Assembly (NCBI GenBank): GCA_030411725.1
Contig: MU839828.1
Location: 3,224,001 to 3,288,000 of the forward strand
Direction: 5' to 3'
Origin: Echria macrotheca
Taxonomy: Eukaryota > Ascomycota > Sordariomycetes > Sordariales > Schizotheciaceae
Length of the DNA: 64,000 nucleotides
The position numbers and the translations under genes were made by a program. The notes beneath the pieces are model-generated. The model was not told where the DNA came from and did not search any database. It was given only the letters and a program-made list of their open reading frames with translations. This document shows, piece by piece, positions 1 through 9,113 of this stretch (positions within the stretch are counted from its first letter, which is position 1; every line of letters begins with the position of its first letter).

Positions 1-24
1 AAGTGTCCCTAATGAAAAATGAAA

Positions 25-1530
25 TCACTTGCCTCCCCCCACAGGTTTCTGAGGCACTGGGACGGGAGCCGGAGCCGTAGCCGGAGCCTTCTTAGTCTGA
101 ATTTCAGGTGTCCATGGCTGCGCATCGGTGGGAACAAGGGTGGCGACACTGGCATGGGGCCACACGAGGCTAGCGAACTCCAAGTCGACGACCTGCGAGT
201 ACTGGATCTGGGTTCCCACGGCCTTGATCTTGCTTTCAAACGCCAGTCCGCCCTTTGGCGCCGTGATCATGAACTTGGGAGTGGGTGGTTCGTGTGGCGT
301 GTGCTTCAGGGCGGGCATTATCAGAAGCGATTCCCCTTCGCTCATGGTCTGGGGAACGGTGAGTTCGTACTCGACCCTCTCGATCCAGAACCGAGAAGAC
401 ATTCTCGCGGCTCGAGCATTGGCGGATCCCGATGTGATGAGCCTGGTGTCGACGACGGCTGGAGTTTTGGGCTTCGTGTCGACGGCTGGAGTTTTGGGCT
501 TCGTGTCGACCGCTGGAGTTTTGGGCTTGGGATCATCATTGGGCGTGGGCTGGGGGGCCAATCTGCCGTGCAGGAATGAGATGTTGGTGGTTCCGCCGCC
601 GGTGATGGCCCCCGTAGTGGTAGGGCTCAGATCCGTGAAGACTTCGAAAGTGATGTTCTCCAAGACGTTCAAGCCGCTGACGGCGTTGGCGAGAACGATA
701 TTGGGGTTGGTGATGATGTCCCTTGTGATCAACCTGACCTTAGGGTCGGCGTTGTTGAACTTAGTGAGGTCTTCCGGCTCCCTGAATGGATTTTTCCGTT
801 CCAAAGTCAATTCCTCGTCGAAAATAATGCGGTTCTTCGGATTTGCTGGGTCTGCTCCTATGGGAAACGGCAGGGCATTGACAATGAATTTGTTTTGGAA
901 GTCCGGCTTCCCCGCGACACCCCCGAAATCAGTGCCTGTCTTAACGGGGACTGGGCCCTGGGCGTTGATTGTCGTGCCGTGAGGAATGGTACCCATGCGG
1001 ACGATGCTATCCACGCCGTCGTGTCTCGCCTTGGGAACATAAAGGAACAAACCGGGCTCGAAGTGCAGGCCACTACCAAACGTACTCGAAAGCCTGCTGC
1101 CGTCTCCTTTGTCCGTGTTGGTGACATTTTGGACAGTCTGGAGGTAGGCCAGACCAGTGACTGTAATGTCGTCTTGTTTCTCCAAGCCGCGGTTCCTAAC
1201 CCCACCGAGCGTCGGGCTGAATGTCCATTGCTCCGTCGTGAGCTGCGCAATCAGAGTGTTGTCGCTTTCATTTCCAGGCCGTGGAGCCCAGAGCATGTTG
1301 AAGCCGTTACCAGACCAAGCGCCCTTGAAGTGCGAAAGCGGAAATTGGAGTGCAGCTTGGGGGCCACCAGCGGGGCCTCCAGGGCGTTCCAGCTGATTCA
1401 ACAGTTGAGTTTCACCCAGTCCATGGTTGAACAGGAAGCCCTTGGTGTCAAGGCCGGGAGCCGGGTTGGTAATGTTCAGAGGCGGGATCGTCGCCCCGCT
1501 TGCAGTGTTCTGGCCGACACTCACAACCAT
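25..1530 (-). CDS. Beta-barrel-type conserved protein, possible heme-binding/peroxidase-like
   Basis: Single intronless reading frame of 501 residues, ATG at 1530 and TGA at 25-27. I do not recognise the family with certainty. The signature RMGTIPHGTTINAQG (residues 178-192), preceded by LHFEPGLFLYVP (155-166) and followed near residue 383 by FWIERVEYEL, reminds me of proteins annotated as heme-binding or peroxidase-like beta-barrels in bacteria and fungi; this is recollection, not a search. Beta-rich sequence with few helices fits a barrel. Between the two halves lies a Lys/Pro-rich linker with three tandem copies of KPKTPAVDT. No signal peptide or membrane segment is visible, though a missed upstream exon could supply one. 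It is divergent from the copper-radical oxidase gene at 2839, separated by 1.3 kb. His156 and His184 are candidate ligands (inference). The coding assignment is fairly firm, the function weak. Confidence 0.6.
   Translation of the reverse strand: MVVSVGQNTASGATIPPLNITNPAPGLDTKGFLFNHGLGETQLLNQLERPGGPAGGPQAALQFPLSHFKGAWSGNGFNMLWAPRPGNESDNTLIAQLTTEQWTFSPTLGGVRNRGLEKQDDITVTGLAYLQTVQNVTNTDKGDGSRLSSTFGSGLHFEPGLFLYVPKARHDGVDSIVRMGTIPHGTTINAQGPVPVKTGTDFGGVAGKPDFQNKFIVNALPFPIGADPANPKNRIIFDEELTLERKNPFREPEDLTKFNNADPKVRLITRDIITNPNIVLANAVSGLNVLENITFEVFTDLSPTTTGAITGGGTTNISFLHGRLAPQPTPNDDPKPKTPAVDTKPKTPAVDTKPKTPAVVDTRLITSGSANARAARMSSRFWIERVEYELTVPQTMSEGESLLIMPALKHTPHEPPTPKFMITAPKGGLAFESKIKAVGTQIQYSQVVDLEFASLVWPHASVATLVPTDAQPWTPEIQTKKAPATAPAPVPVPQKPVGGGK
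446..529 (-). repeat. 27-bp tandem repeat inside coding sequence
   Basis: Three consecutive near-identical 27-bp units (446-475, 476-502, 503-529; the first has 3 extra bases) encode the KPKTPAVDT linker of the minus-strand gene. The period is a multiple of three, so copy-number change would keep the frame. Confidence 0.85.
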
Positions 1531-1860
1531 GTTGAAAACGCGGTGAGTACGAAAAGGAGCAGATGGGTAAAGGCTGGATCAAGGCGAAAGCTGATGAAGG
1601 GGCTACAGAGAGGCAGATGGGAGGAAGCACGGTACAGGGTGGACGTCGATAAGTCCTGCGAGTCCCCCAAGAGCCGAAGGTCTTTAAGATATCGGACTGG
1701 CGACACACCACGGCTACTATTCAGAAGAGCAAAGCCGTCGACCAGTATCCCTATTGGATATCCCATCCGATAAGCCGTATGCCTCGCCCCCTCGGGCCTT
1801 CCGACCATGGAACTCCGTCTCGGCTCATCACAAAAGAAAAACCCAAAGGTGAGAAGGTGT

Positions 1861-1940
1861 TGTCTGTGGCTAGCTGAAGAATCAACAAAAGATGAGGGGT
1901 CGTCTGTGGCTAGCTGAGGCATGGACAAAAGATGAGGGGT
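1861..1940. repeat. 40-bp tandem duplication
   Basis: Two adjacent 40-bp units (1861-1900 and 1901-1940) share the GTCTGTGGCTAGCTGA and ACAAAAGATGAGGGGT blocks and differ at only a few positions. More diverged copies of the TGGCTAGCTGA part follow within 600 bp, so the element has spread locally in the promoter region. Confidence 0.8.
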
Positions 1941-2693
1941 TGTCTGGACAGATGTGTGGTTACACGGTTGTATGATTCGTCTGGCCCCGCTTCCATTGCA
2001 TGTGTATCACAATCCCGCAAGGCTCTGGCCGTGCAGATGCCATCTGCCGTCCCTGGGGCCTGTGACAAATGGTCTAGACAATTGATACTATGGTCTAGAC
2101 CATTCATCGCCCATGCAGGCGAGCCGCTTGCTTGGCAGGGCTGAGATTTGGGTTGGCTAAGCTTTTGACCAGGCCGACTCCTGCAGGGCCAAGTGGCTAG
2201 CTGAAGCAATACCAAATGCGTCCTGCTTTCCTGAGGGATTCCTATCCTGAGGAGATCCGGATCCTTCCCCGCTCGGTGGCGTCCCATCAGAGACGAGCAG
2301 AAATGTTCATGATAATCCTGCGCGTTGACGGAAGAGCAGCATGCATGGATTGTGCAATCGCTCTTATCACTCTGTAGTAATTGGTTCACGTTGGTTTCGA
2401 AACGGGTATGACTGTGGCTGGCTGAGGGTGGAACAACAGATGTCGGTCCCGGAACGATTACTCCCGCGCGTCCCTTACTCCCCCATCATCAGTCGTGTGG
2501 GTGAGGCTAGACCGGAAGTCGTGATGAGGAGGAAACGAGTCCCCGGAGGAAACGAGTCGGGAACCAGTCCTGGGAGGAACCGAGTCCCCTTCTCTTCCCT
2601 ACCTACCTAGCCAAGGAATCGCTGTGGATTATGTCAACGCCTGTACCCGAATTGCAACCGGCCAGGCTTTGAGCTTGCAAAGTTCCCGCTTAT

Positions 2694-2700
2694 TATAAAG
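2694..2700 (+). promoter_or_regulatory. TATA-like box of the copper-radical oxidase gene
   Basis: TATAAAG at 2694-2700 sits about 140 bp before the ATG at 2839 and is followed by a pyrimidine-rich leader (2728-2800). A clear TATA element is uncommon among the promoters in this window and suggests conditional expression (inference). Confidence 0.45.
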
Positions 2701-2838
2701 GGCAACTTAGCTTTCACATAGCTGACGGCTGTCTGTCCCCTTTTCCATATCTCTTCATCTCCAACTTCTGCTCGCTTCAATCCTTCAGCACCAGCGTTTC
2801 TATCCAAGACCAGCTACCCATTGCGAACCGCTCGAACC

Positions 2839-5265
2839 ATGTCGAAACCAGAGCTGGAGGGCAAATGGGGAAACCCCTTTAACCTCAAAAATGTCGCGGT
2901 ACATGCAAGCTTGCTGCATACCGGCAAGGTGCTCTACTGGGGCCGACGCGCGGACCCTAGGGCTGATCCCGACATTAGCAATGGAAACCTGGATGAACAC
3001 GACACCAGTGCTTACCTCTGGGATCCCGCTCAGCCCACGCCGGAGAGCAAGGCTGACCCCCAGCCACAGCCACCCGACGTGGCTCTCAAGGGTACCAATC
3101 TCTTCTGCTCTGGCCATGCCTTCCTCCCAGACGGCACGCTCCTCATTGCGGGCGGACACGATGGCGGAGATGGTAAAGGGGCCAAAGCCATCACCACTTA
3201 CCACCCAGATGACAACCAGTTCCACCTCAGACTCACCACGAAGCTGGGCCGCTGGTATCCCTCGGTCCTCACTCTTCCAGATGGTCGAGCCCTCATTGTG
3301 TCGGGCAGCAATTCGGACTTCGTCCCCACCAACATTTCGCAGATTTATCCCGCCGGCAAAGCCGATGTTGCACCCCAGGACGTGCTCGAGGTGACCGACC
3401 CCCTCTGGCAGCTATCGTTGGGTAAGGATGGTAAAATCAAGACTGTCATTCCCTTGTATCCGCGACTGCACCTAACCCCGGAGGGCAACGTCATCGCCAC
3501 AGGGCCGCAAGACCAGTCATGGATTCTCACTATCAAGGACACCAGCGACAAGGGCGGCAAAGATTTACTAATGAACGTCCCGGACGCGCATCGGAAAGAC
3601 GCCGCGGCTGCCACCGTGGTGGGCAAGTGGTCAGACCCAAACACCCGTCGCCCCAACAGTTACCGTGACTATTGCCCTTCCGTCATGTATGCCCCGGGGA
3701 AAATCATGTACATCGGCGGTGGATCCGATGGCGGCGACACTAAGGATGAGGTGGTGAAGAACCCACAAAGAGACGCTCAACCCACCAAGGAGGTCGAGTT
3801 CCTTGACCTTAACAAGCCACTTCCCGCGACATGGACCATCGAGGCCAAGACGAACATGAAGAGGCCCCGCAGAATGCACAATGCAACTATCTTACCGGAC
3901 GGATCTGTTCTCGTCACCGGAGGCACCTCGGGGGCCACGTTCAACAACTTGAAGACGCCAGAGAAAACTCCAGAACTGTTTAGCCCCATCACTCGCACGT
4001 GGACTGACATGGCTCCAGAGGATGATGGTCGCATGTACCACTCCATCGCTCTGCTACTCCCTTCGGGCCAAGTTCTATCGGCAGGCGGTGGCGAATACCA
4101 GACTCGGGGGGCGGTGAGCCCGGACGGGGATCCCCCAAAGGTGATGGCGGCCAACTGTCTGAGAACCGCCCGGATCTACGACCCACCCTACCTGTGGAAA
4201 GCCGGCGGCGTCAAAGCCGCCCGACCCGTCATCTTGTCGACGCCAGAACCTCGTGAGCTCAAGTACGGCCAGGAATTCGAGATCAAGATCGGCTACAACG
4301 ACGGGAGCAACACCATCCCCAAGCTGCCAACCGTGGCTACCCCGCCCCCCACAAACGATGGAAAAGCCGACTCCGTCATCAGGGGAGTCAGCTGGATGCG
4401 CCTCGGCTCCGTCACCCACACCCGCAACATGAGCCAATCGATCGTCTTCCTCAAGTTCACCCAGAACCAGGCCACCGTCAAGATCACGGCCCCCGCGACG
4501 AACATCATCGCCCCGCCGGGCTACTACCTGCTCTTCGTGCTCGACGACAAGGGCGTGCCGTCCGAAGGACGCATCATGCGCATCTCCCAAGAAGGCAAAC
4601 CTGTCTCATCAACCACGGCAACAAGCAACAAGCCCAAGGCCCGCCTGGCCGCCGCCGAGGCGCCGCGGACCGTCCAGCTCACGCTGTCGGAGCACAGCGA
4701 GCGCATCGTGGCCGAGCAGGACCGCCCGCCCGTCGTGGTGGGCATCACGCCGCTCTGCCCGTACGGCCTGGGCCCCTGCTGGGCGGGCGCCTTCGACGCC
4801 CTGCGCCGCATCAGGGACGTCGAGATGGTCGCGCCGACCCCGAGCCAGGAGGACTCGGTCGCGTTTGTGTATACCAAGGAGCGGGACCTGCTGCCGGATA
4901 TCGATGTCTGGCGGCGCGAGCTCAGGGAGACGATCAATGCGAGCTATCAGATGAGGGCGATCGAGGTGACCGTCGAGGGGACGGTTGGCGGGGTTAAGGA
5001 GAGCAACAAGTTGAAGCTGGTCTTGTCGGGGGGGAGGGAGCTGGGGCTGGGAGAGTTTACGCAGAAGAGCCAGGTCCGGTGGGATGTTACCACGGGAGCT
5101 GATAAGCCGGTTACTGCGGACGAGGCTGCGGCGTATGGGCGGCTGGTGCAGGCTTTGAAGGGCTCGTCGGCGGGGGATGGGGCCAAGGTGAAGGTCACAG
5201 GCACGCTTCAGAAGCTGGGAGCTGGCGGCTTTTCTCTTGATGTGAGAGCGTTTGAGGTCTTGTGA
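2839..5265 (+). CDS. Copper-radical oxidase (galactose/glyoxal oxidase-like) with extra C-terminal domain
   Basis: Intronless, 808 residues from the ATG at 2839. The core is a kelch-type propeller followed by the galactose-oxidase-like C-terminal domain (DUF1929; about residues 445-590, with APPGYYLLFVLDDKGVPSEG). All residues expected for the Cys-Tyr radical copper site are present: Cys90 (LFCSGHAF), Tyr140 (GRWYPSV), Tyr400-His401 (RMYHS) and His527 (SVTHTRN). This family oxidises alcohols or aldehydes to H2O2 and the aldehyde or acid. Two oddities: there is no N-terminal signal peptide although most fungal members are secreted, and about 200 extra residues follow the oxidase, containing CPYGLGPCWAG (Cys640, Cys647). 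That tail recalls a module fused to oxidases of bacterial origin (recollection). Substrate cannot be told. The absence of introns is unusual in this window. Confidence 0.88.
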   Translation: MSKPELEGKWGNPFNLKNVAVHASLLHTGKVLYWGRRADPRADPDISNGNLDEHDTSAYLWDPAQPTPESKADPQPQPPDVALKGTNLFCSGHAFLPDGTLLIAGGHDGGDGKGAKAITTYHPDDNQFHLRLTTKLGRWYPSVLTLPDGRALIVSGSNSDFVPTNISQIYPAGKADVAPQDVLEVTDPLWQLSLGKDGKIKTVIPLYPRLHLTPEGNVIATGPQDQSWILTIKDTSDKGGKDLLMNVPDAHRKDAAAATVVGKWSDPNTRRPNSYRDYCPSVMYAPGKIMYIGGGSDGGDTKDEVVKNPQRDAQPTKEVEFLDLNKPLPATWTIEAKTNMKRPRRMHNATILPDGSVLVTGGTSGATFNNLKTPEKTPELFSPITRTWTDMAPEDDGRMYHSIALLLPSGQVLSAGGGEYQTRGAVSPDGDPPKVMAANCLRTARIYDPPYLWKAGGVKAARPVILSTPEPRELKYGQEFEIKIGYNDGSNTIPKLPTVATPPPTNDGKADSVIRGVSWMRLGSVTHTRNMSQSIVFLKFTQNQATVKITAPATNIIAPPGYYLLFVLDDKGVPSEGRIMRISQEGKPVSSTTATSNKPKARLAAAEAPRTVQLTLSEHSERIVAEQDRPPVVVGITPLCPYGLGPCWAGAFDALRRIRDVEMVAPTPSQEDSVAFVYTKERDLLPDIDVWRRELRETINASYQMRAIEVTVEGTVGGVKESNKLKLVLSGGRELGLGEFTQKSQVRWDVTTGADKPVTADEAAAYGRLVQALKGSSAGDGAKVKVTGTLQKLGAGGFSLDVRAFEVL

Positions 5266-6338
5266 GCCACGGGCTTGGATTGATTTTCGCGTACTGTATT
5301 GTCAGATTGTCATGTTGGTCTTGGTTACGACAATTTTCTAGTCCGCTGTAAAATTCCATATACGGTCCCCTTGTTTAAGTTTGCGTTTTCTCGGCGATGT
5401 CATGGTACGACGGGAGGTACGAGACCAAGCGAAGGTGAGAGCAAAAGTTTCTAAAATGAAAGAGCGCTAATTCAAAGTTAAAGGAAAAAGATAGTTATAA
5501 AGCTGCTATTAAAGATCCATGTAAGTGGTAGCACAGCCCCAACGTCGACCAATAAGATTCTCCAGCTTGCTAGTCTTTCCACTTAGTTACTACCGGACTG
5601 TGACCCTCACGCCTTCTCACTAAGTAAATAGGACACATTGCAAACCTTACCTGCGAGGCCTCGCCGCCAGCTCCTACGCAGACTTCACAGTAGATACGGC
5701 ATGAGAAGAGAAATTAAGGTAGACATGGAATTCATATACGCGATGCCTATTCATCTGACATCTCTATCACTTCCTCTCCTTCATGAATCTTCAGTACGCA
5801 AGCAACATTCGTCTGATTTTCGAGAAAATCTTCGTCTCTGGATCCGGGATGAAAATGAGTCGACGTAAATGCCCCGAAATGAGGGGAAAGGGTTCCAACA
5901 GGAATGCAAATCCACTCTACAAAATAGTAGACCGACTGTGTGCAGAGAAAGGCGGATATCATGATGCGAGCTGCAAAGTTGGCGGGTACCTAGTTATTTT
6001 GCAGAGTACACCCAGTCGCCCGGCCCCGCAAGCACTTATTCGCCTCGAATTAGACCTAGTAAAGGTTGCCCGAGTAATAATGCAGCCTTGTTATGGTTTT
6101 GCTTTTAGAGGGGTTTGGCCTCCATAAATGCATTGCACAAGTGTGCAAGTTAGCAGGCATTCTTGGTGCAAGCTATGCGCCACCGTTCCGCAGTATTTCT
6201 GCCAAGAAGCGCTACGTCATCGGCCACGAGCCCAGTGAGTCTTCAAAACTACCTATAGATAGTCCCACCAACGGCCAAAAGCTTGAACCAAGACCACAGC
6301 ACAGATCAAAACATATCCCAAGAATCACAGTCACCAAA
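5266..6338. other. Intergenic, no gene seen
   Basis: Lower GC than the coding DNA; open frames here are short, overlapping and without recognisable motifs. I see only the presumed 3' end of the oxidase gene and the upstream region of the I78 inhibitor gene. Confidence 0.55.
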
Positions 6339-6638
6339 ATGCCTCTCGTCGTCCCAGGAATCATGACCAACTCGGGGGGAGACAAAACCGAGGAGTGGAC
6401 CAACAAGCTGGTGGGAAAGAAGCTCTCCGATGAGCCCTCGAACGAGACTGTAAAGTGTTTCTGTCCTGGATCTCGGTGATCTGTTCCTAATGCCTCACAG
6501 ACATTCTGCAAGACCGAACTGCCCCAGCAGACTCGGGTTGTCGAGCCCGGCATGATGGTGACCAAGGACCATGTCCCCGACCGACTCAACGTCCATCTCA
6601 AAGAGGACGGCACCGTCTCGCACGTCAGCCATGGTTAG
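6339..6638 (+). CDS. Small peptidase inhibitor, I78 family
   Basis: Two exons, 6339-6449 and 6501-6638, with a 51-bp intron (GTAAAG donor, CCTAAT branch region, CACAG acceptor); spliced protein 82 residues. The second exon has the I78 hallmark LPQQTRVVEPGMMVTKDHVP followed by DRLNVHLKEDGTVSHVSHG. I78 proteins are small inhibitors of serine proteases in the structural class of potato inhibitor I; the Asp-Arg-Leu-Asn-Val stretch matches the family's conserved end. No signal peptide, so it probably acts inside the cell, perhaps protecting against vacuolar or endogenous proteases (inference). It lies 270 bp before tma20 on the same strand. Confidence 0.8.
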
Positions 6639-6906
6639 AAAGTACGGGCGAGCATGTTCATGTTACAAATAGTTTCTTCAATGTTACCATTATCGTCCCT
6701 ATGCCTCAGCTGAGCCTGTCGTCGTCGCCAGCAATCGTCTTTCGCAGTGACGCAGGACCCGCTGAAGAATGTGCCCCACTTGAGCATTTACCCCTCTAAC
6801 CCCTCCATCCAAGCAATTCCTTGTCCAGATCGCGGGGCACAAACCACAGACGCGACAGTACCACCAGACCGCCAGACTCCCTTTTAACAGTCTCAATCTA
6901 GCCATC

Positions 6907-7593
6907 ATGTTCAAAAAAGAGTACGTAGAATATTCAGCTTTCCCCCGTCCAGAGCTCATAGCTAACCACACACCCCGAAACCCACCCAGCCTGACGGCGT
7001 CGCCCAAGCAAAAGCTCAAGTCGTCGATCCAACGATCGCTGCGCAACTCGCTGCTGACGACGTACCCCCTCCTGACGCCCTACATCGACGAGATCCTGCC
7101 CAAGAAGGCGTCCCTCGACCAGGTCAAGCTGCCCGACCGCGTCAGCCTGTTCGTGATCGAGGGCCGCCCGCTCTTCTTCCAGCAGGACAACAATGGCGTC
7201 CTCGTGCCCCACCTGCGGCTGGTGCACCGGTTCCCGCAGGCGTTTCCCACCGTGCGCATAGACCGCGGCGCGATCCGTTTCGTCCTCAGCGGGGCGACGC
7301 TCATGGCCCCCGGGCTGACGAGCAAGGGCGGGCGGCTGCCGGTGCCGACGGAGCGCGCGGGGGAACCGGTCGCCGAGGGCGTGCCGAACGAGGGCGTGGA
7401 CGAGGATGGGCACTGGAGTCGGGAGCTGGAGAAGGGCGAGCCGGTTGTTGTTATGGCGGAGGGGAAAGAGGAGGCGTGTGCTGTTGGTGTGCTGGTTGCG
7501 GGGACCAAGGAGGTCAAGGAGAAGGGGAAAGGGCCGGTTATTGAGGAGGCGCACTTTCTCGGTGATGGGTTGTGGAATTTGGGTCTGGAGTAA
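6907..7593 (+). CDS. tma20: Translation machinery-associated protein 20 (MCT-1 homologue)
   Basis: Exon 1 is only 14 nt (6907-6920), then a 69-bp intron (GTACGT ... GCTAAC ... CCCAG) and exon 2 at 6990-7593; spliced protein 205 residues beginning MFKKDLTASPKQKLKSS. The intron is a multiple of three without stops, so an unspliced reading would add 23 false residues. The N-terminal MCT-1-like region (KSSIQRSLRNSLLTTYP) is followed by a PUA domain (about residues 90-190; FPTVRIDRGAIRFVLSGATL is its core). Tma20/MCT-1 binds the small ribosomal subunit with Tma22/DENR and acts in ribosome recycling and re-initiation. The internal MAEGKEEACAVG pattern and the length fit the family. Confidence 0.93.
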   Translation: MFKKEYVEYSAFPRPELIANHTPRNPPSLTASPKQKLKSSIQRSLRNSLLTTYPLLTPYIDEILPKKASLDQVKLPDRVSLFVIEGRPLFFQQDNNGVLVPHLRLVHRFPQAFPTVRIDRGAIRFVLSGATLMAPGLTSKGGRLPVPTERAGEPVAEGVPNEGVDEDGHWSRELEKGEPVVVMAEGKEEACAVGVLVAGTKEVKEKGKGPVIEEAHFLGDGLWNLGLE

Positions 7594-8301
7594 ACGGGTG
7601 ATCGTGGTTGCTGTCGTTTCCTGATACCAATGGGATTTAGCTGGGCTGGTTCAAAAGTCATGTAGTTGGACGATGCCTGCCGAGAAGTCGATACCTAAGA
7701 TGTCCCCAGGACCAAGTGGGACACTAGATGGGCCATCCTGTTATACCGTCGCGGGAATATCGTTTTTGAGTCTGTATTAAGCAACAGTCGTAGGATATCA
7801 TAAATCTCGTCGGTCCTTTCAACATAAAGGTCACTGCCACGGGCCAAGTCAGAAGTCAACCCGCAAGTCTTTGCAACGACAGGCGTTGTTGCCGGTGCAC
7901 TCGTCGGTTGTACGTTCTTTCTTCTTCTTCTTCTCTTCTTCCCTTCAGTCCCTCAAATATCAAGAATATAAACCCCCCCAATTCTGGCTCTGCCTCCTTC
8001 AAGGATGCAGTTGAGGGTTAGGGTTGATCATGCAAATGACGCAACCTGGTCTACGCGACCCCACCCACGGTGCAACCCCCGCGGAGCAGCTCTCTCAGGT
8101 GCCAAGCAGCCGCCGCACCAGCAGGTCCCCCTCCCACCCACCTGCATCCACCCGCCCAACCTTGTCTCCGCTCCAAGCTCATCCCCGGAGCTTGAGCGAG
8201 CAACCGCCCGACCTCAACTTCATTTCCAACCCATCAGCCAGGGCCTGACCGAATTATTGTTCCTTTTTATTGGTTTTCTTTTTGTCGCAACAAAAGCAAA
8301 G
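7594..8301. other. Intergenic between tma20 and atg33
   Basis: No gene. Holds the presumed tma20 3' region and the atg33 upstream region, with a pyrimidine tract at 7917-7948 and a T-rich leader just before the atg33 ATG. Confidence 0.5.
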
Positions 8302-9113
8302 ATGGCTGCAAGAGGAGTTTCCCTCCTCAAGTTCGTCGGAACGGTCTCGTTGGGCGTGCTCACGGTGAGTCAAGCTCTCCCCCTCCTTCCCCTCCACGAG
8401 TGGCATGACGTTTTGTTTAGCGTCACGAGCTGCCCATCATCTCCCTTCACAAGGAAATAGGAGAAGACATATTGGCTGACACGGGAACAACAAATGAAAA
8501 GGGCCTCTCGTACACGCTCTCGACGCTGACGATCCCCGCGCTGCTGACCCTCCCCTCGGCCGACGCGGCCTCGCGCGCCTTCGACGCCCTCGCGACCTCG
8601 GCTCGTCGCCAGCTTGGGCTCCTCTCGTCCGTGTCGGGGAGCGCCTTCGCCCTGGCCTTTATCCTCTCGCCCCGCTACTTCCGCCATCCGTACCTGCTGT
8701 ACACCTCGCTGCTGGTCTTTGGGTCGCGGCTCGCGGTCTCGGATCTCGTGGCGCCTTATCTCTCCTTGGGTGCCACGACGAAAGAGTCGAAGTCATCATC
8801 GAGTGCGGCGGCGGCGGCTAAGAGGACTGCGCAGCAGCTGAAGAGGGAGCGGGAGAGGAGCCGGATGGAGGCGAGCTACGAGGTTCTGGGCGGAAGCGAC
8901 GCACACAGCGATGGCGCCTCGGCGAGCGAGGATTTGGACGCCATTGAGGAGGAGAATGTCAATGGTGAGGAGGTACGGGCCAAGGTTGAGGCTTTCCTGA
9001 AGAGGTCGATCCTTCAGGGTGTGGTCTCGGGACTGGGGTTTGTGATGGCGGTGGTAGGGATCTGGGGGGATGGAGTGGTCCCGACTGCGCAGGCTATTGT
9101 TATTGAGGTTTGA
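8302..9113 (+). CDS. atg33: Autophagy-related protein 33 (mitophagy), membrane protein
   Basis: Exon 1 8302-8364 (21 codons), 137-bp intron (GTGAGT donor, CTGAC branch near 8476, AAAAG acceptor), exon 2 8502-9113; 224 residues. The N-terminus MAARGVSLLKFVGTVSLGVL joined to GLSYTLSTLTIPALLTLPSA is the conserved start of fungal Atg33-type proteins. Hydrophobic segments lie at about residues 6-36, 70-105 and 195-222, with a charged, Ser/Lys/Arg-rich cytosolic loop (about 115-190) between the last two. In yeast Atg33 is a mitochondrial outer-membrane protein needed for mitophagy in stationary phase. A 150-residue ORF across the first exon and intron is an artefact of the unspliced sequence. Sequence conservation of this family is low, so the name is confident but not certain. 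Confidence 0.8.

Larger units (their letters stand above)
1531..2838. other. Divergent intergenic region with small repeats
   Basis: No convincing gene. It is the shared upstream region of the barrel gene and the copper oxidase. It holds a 40-bp tandem duplication (1861-1940) and scattered degenerate copies of its TGGCTAGCTGA core near 2201 and 2411. The sequence TGGTCTAGAC occurs twice, near 2072 and 2092, the second copy extended into an inverted repeat. A TATA-like box lies near 2694. Confidence 0.6.

Noticed and set aside
128..982. 284-codon plus-strand open frame opposite the barrel gene
   Set aside because: It is antisense to a gene with clear patterned protein sequence and in-frame repeat; its own translation has no recognisable features.
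5783..6127. 114-codon plus-strand frame in the region after the oxidase
   Set aside because: No motif, overlapping frames in other phases, and low-complexity AT-rich context; indistinguishable from chance.
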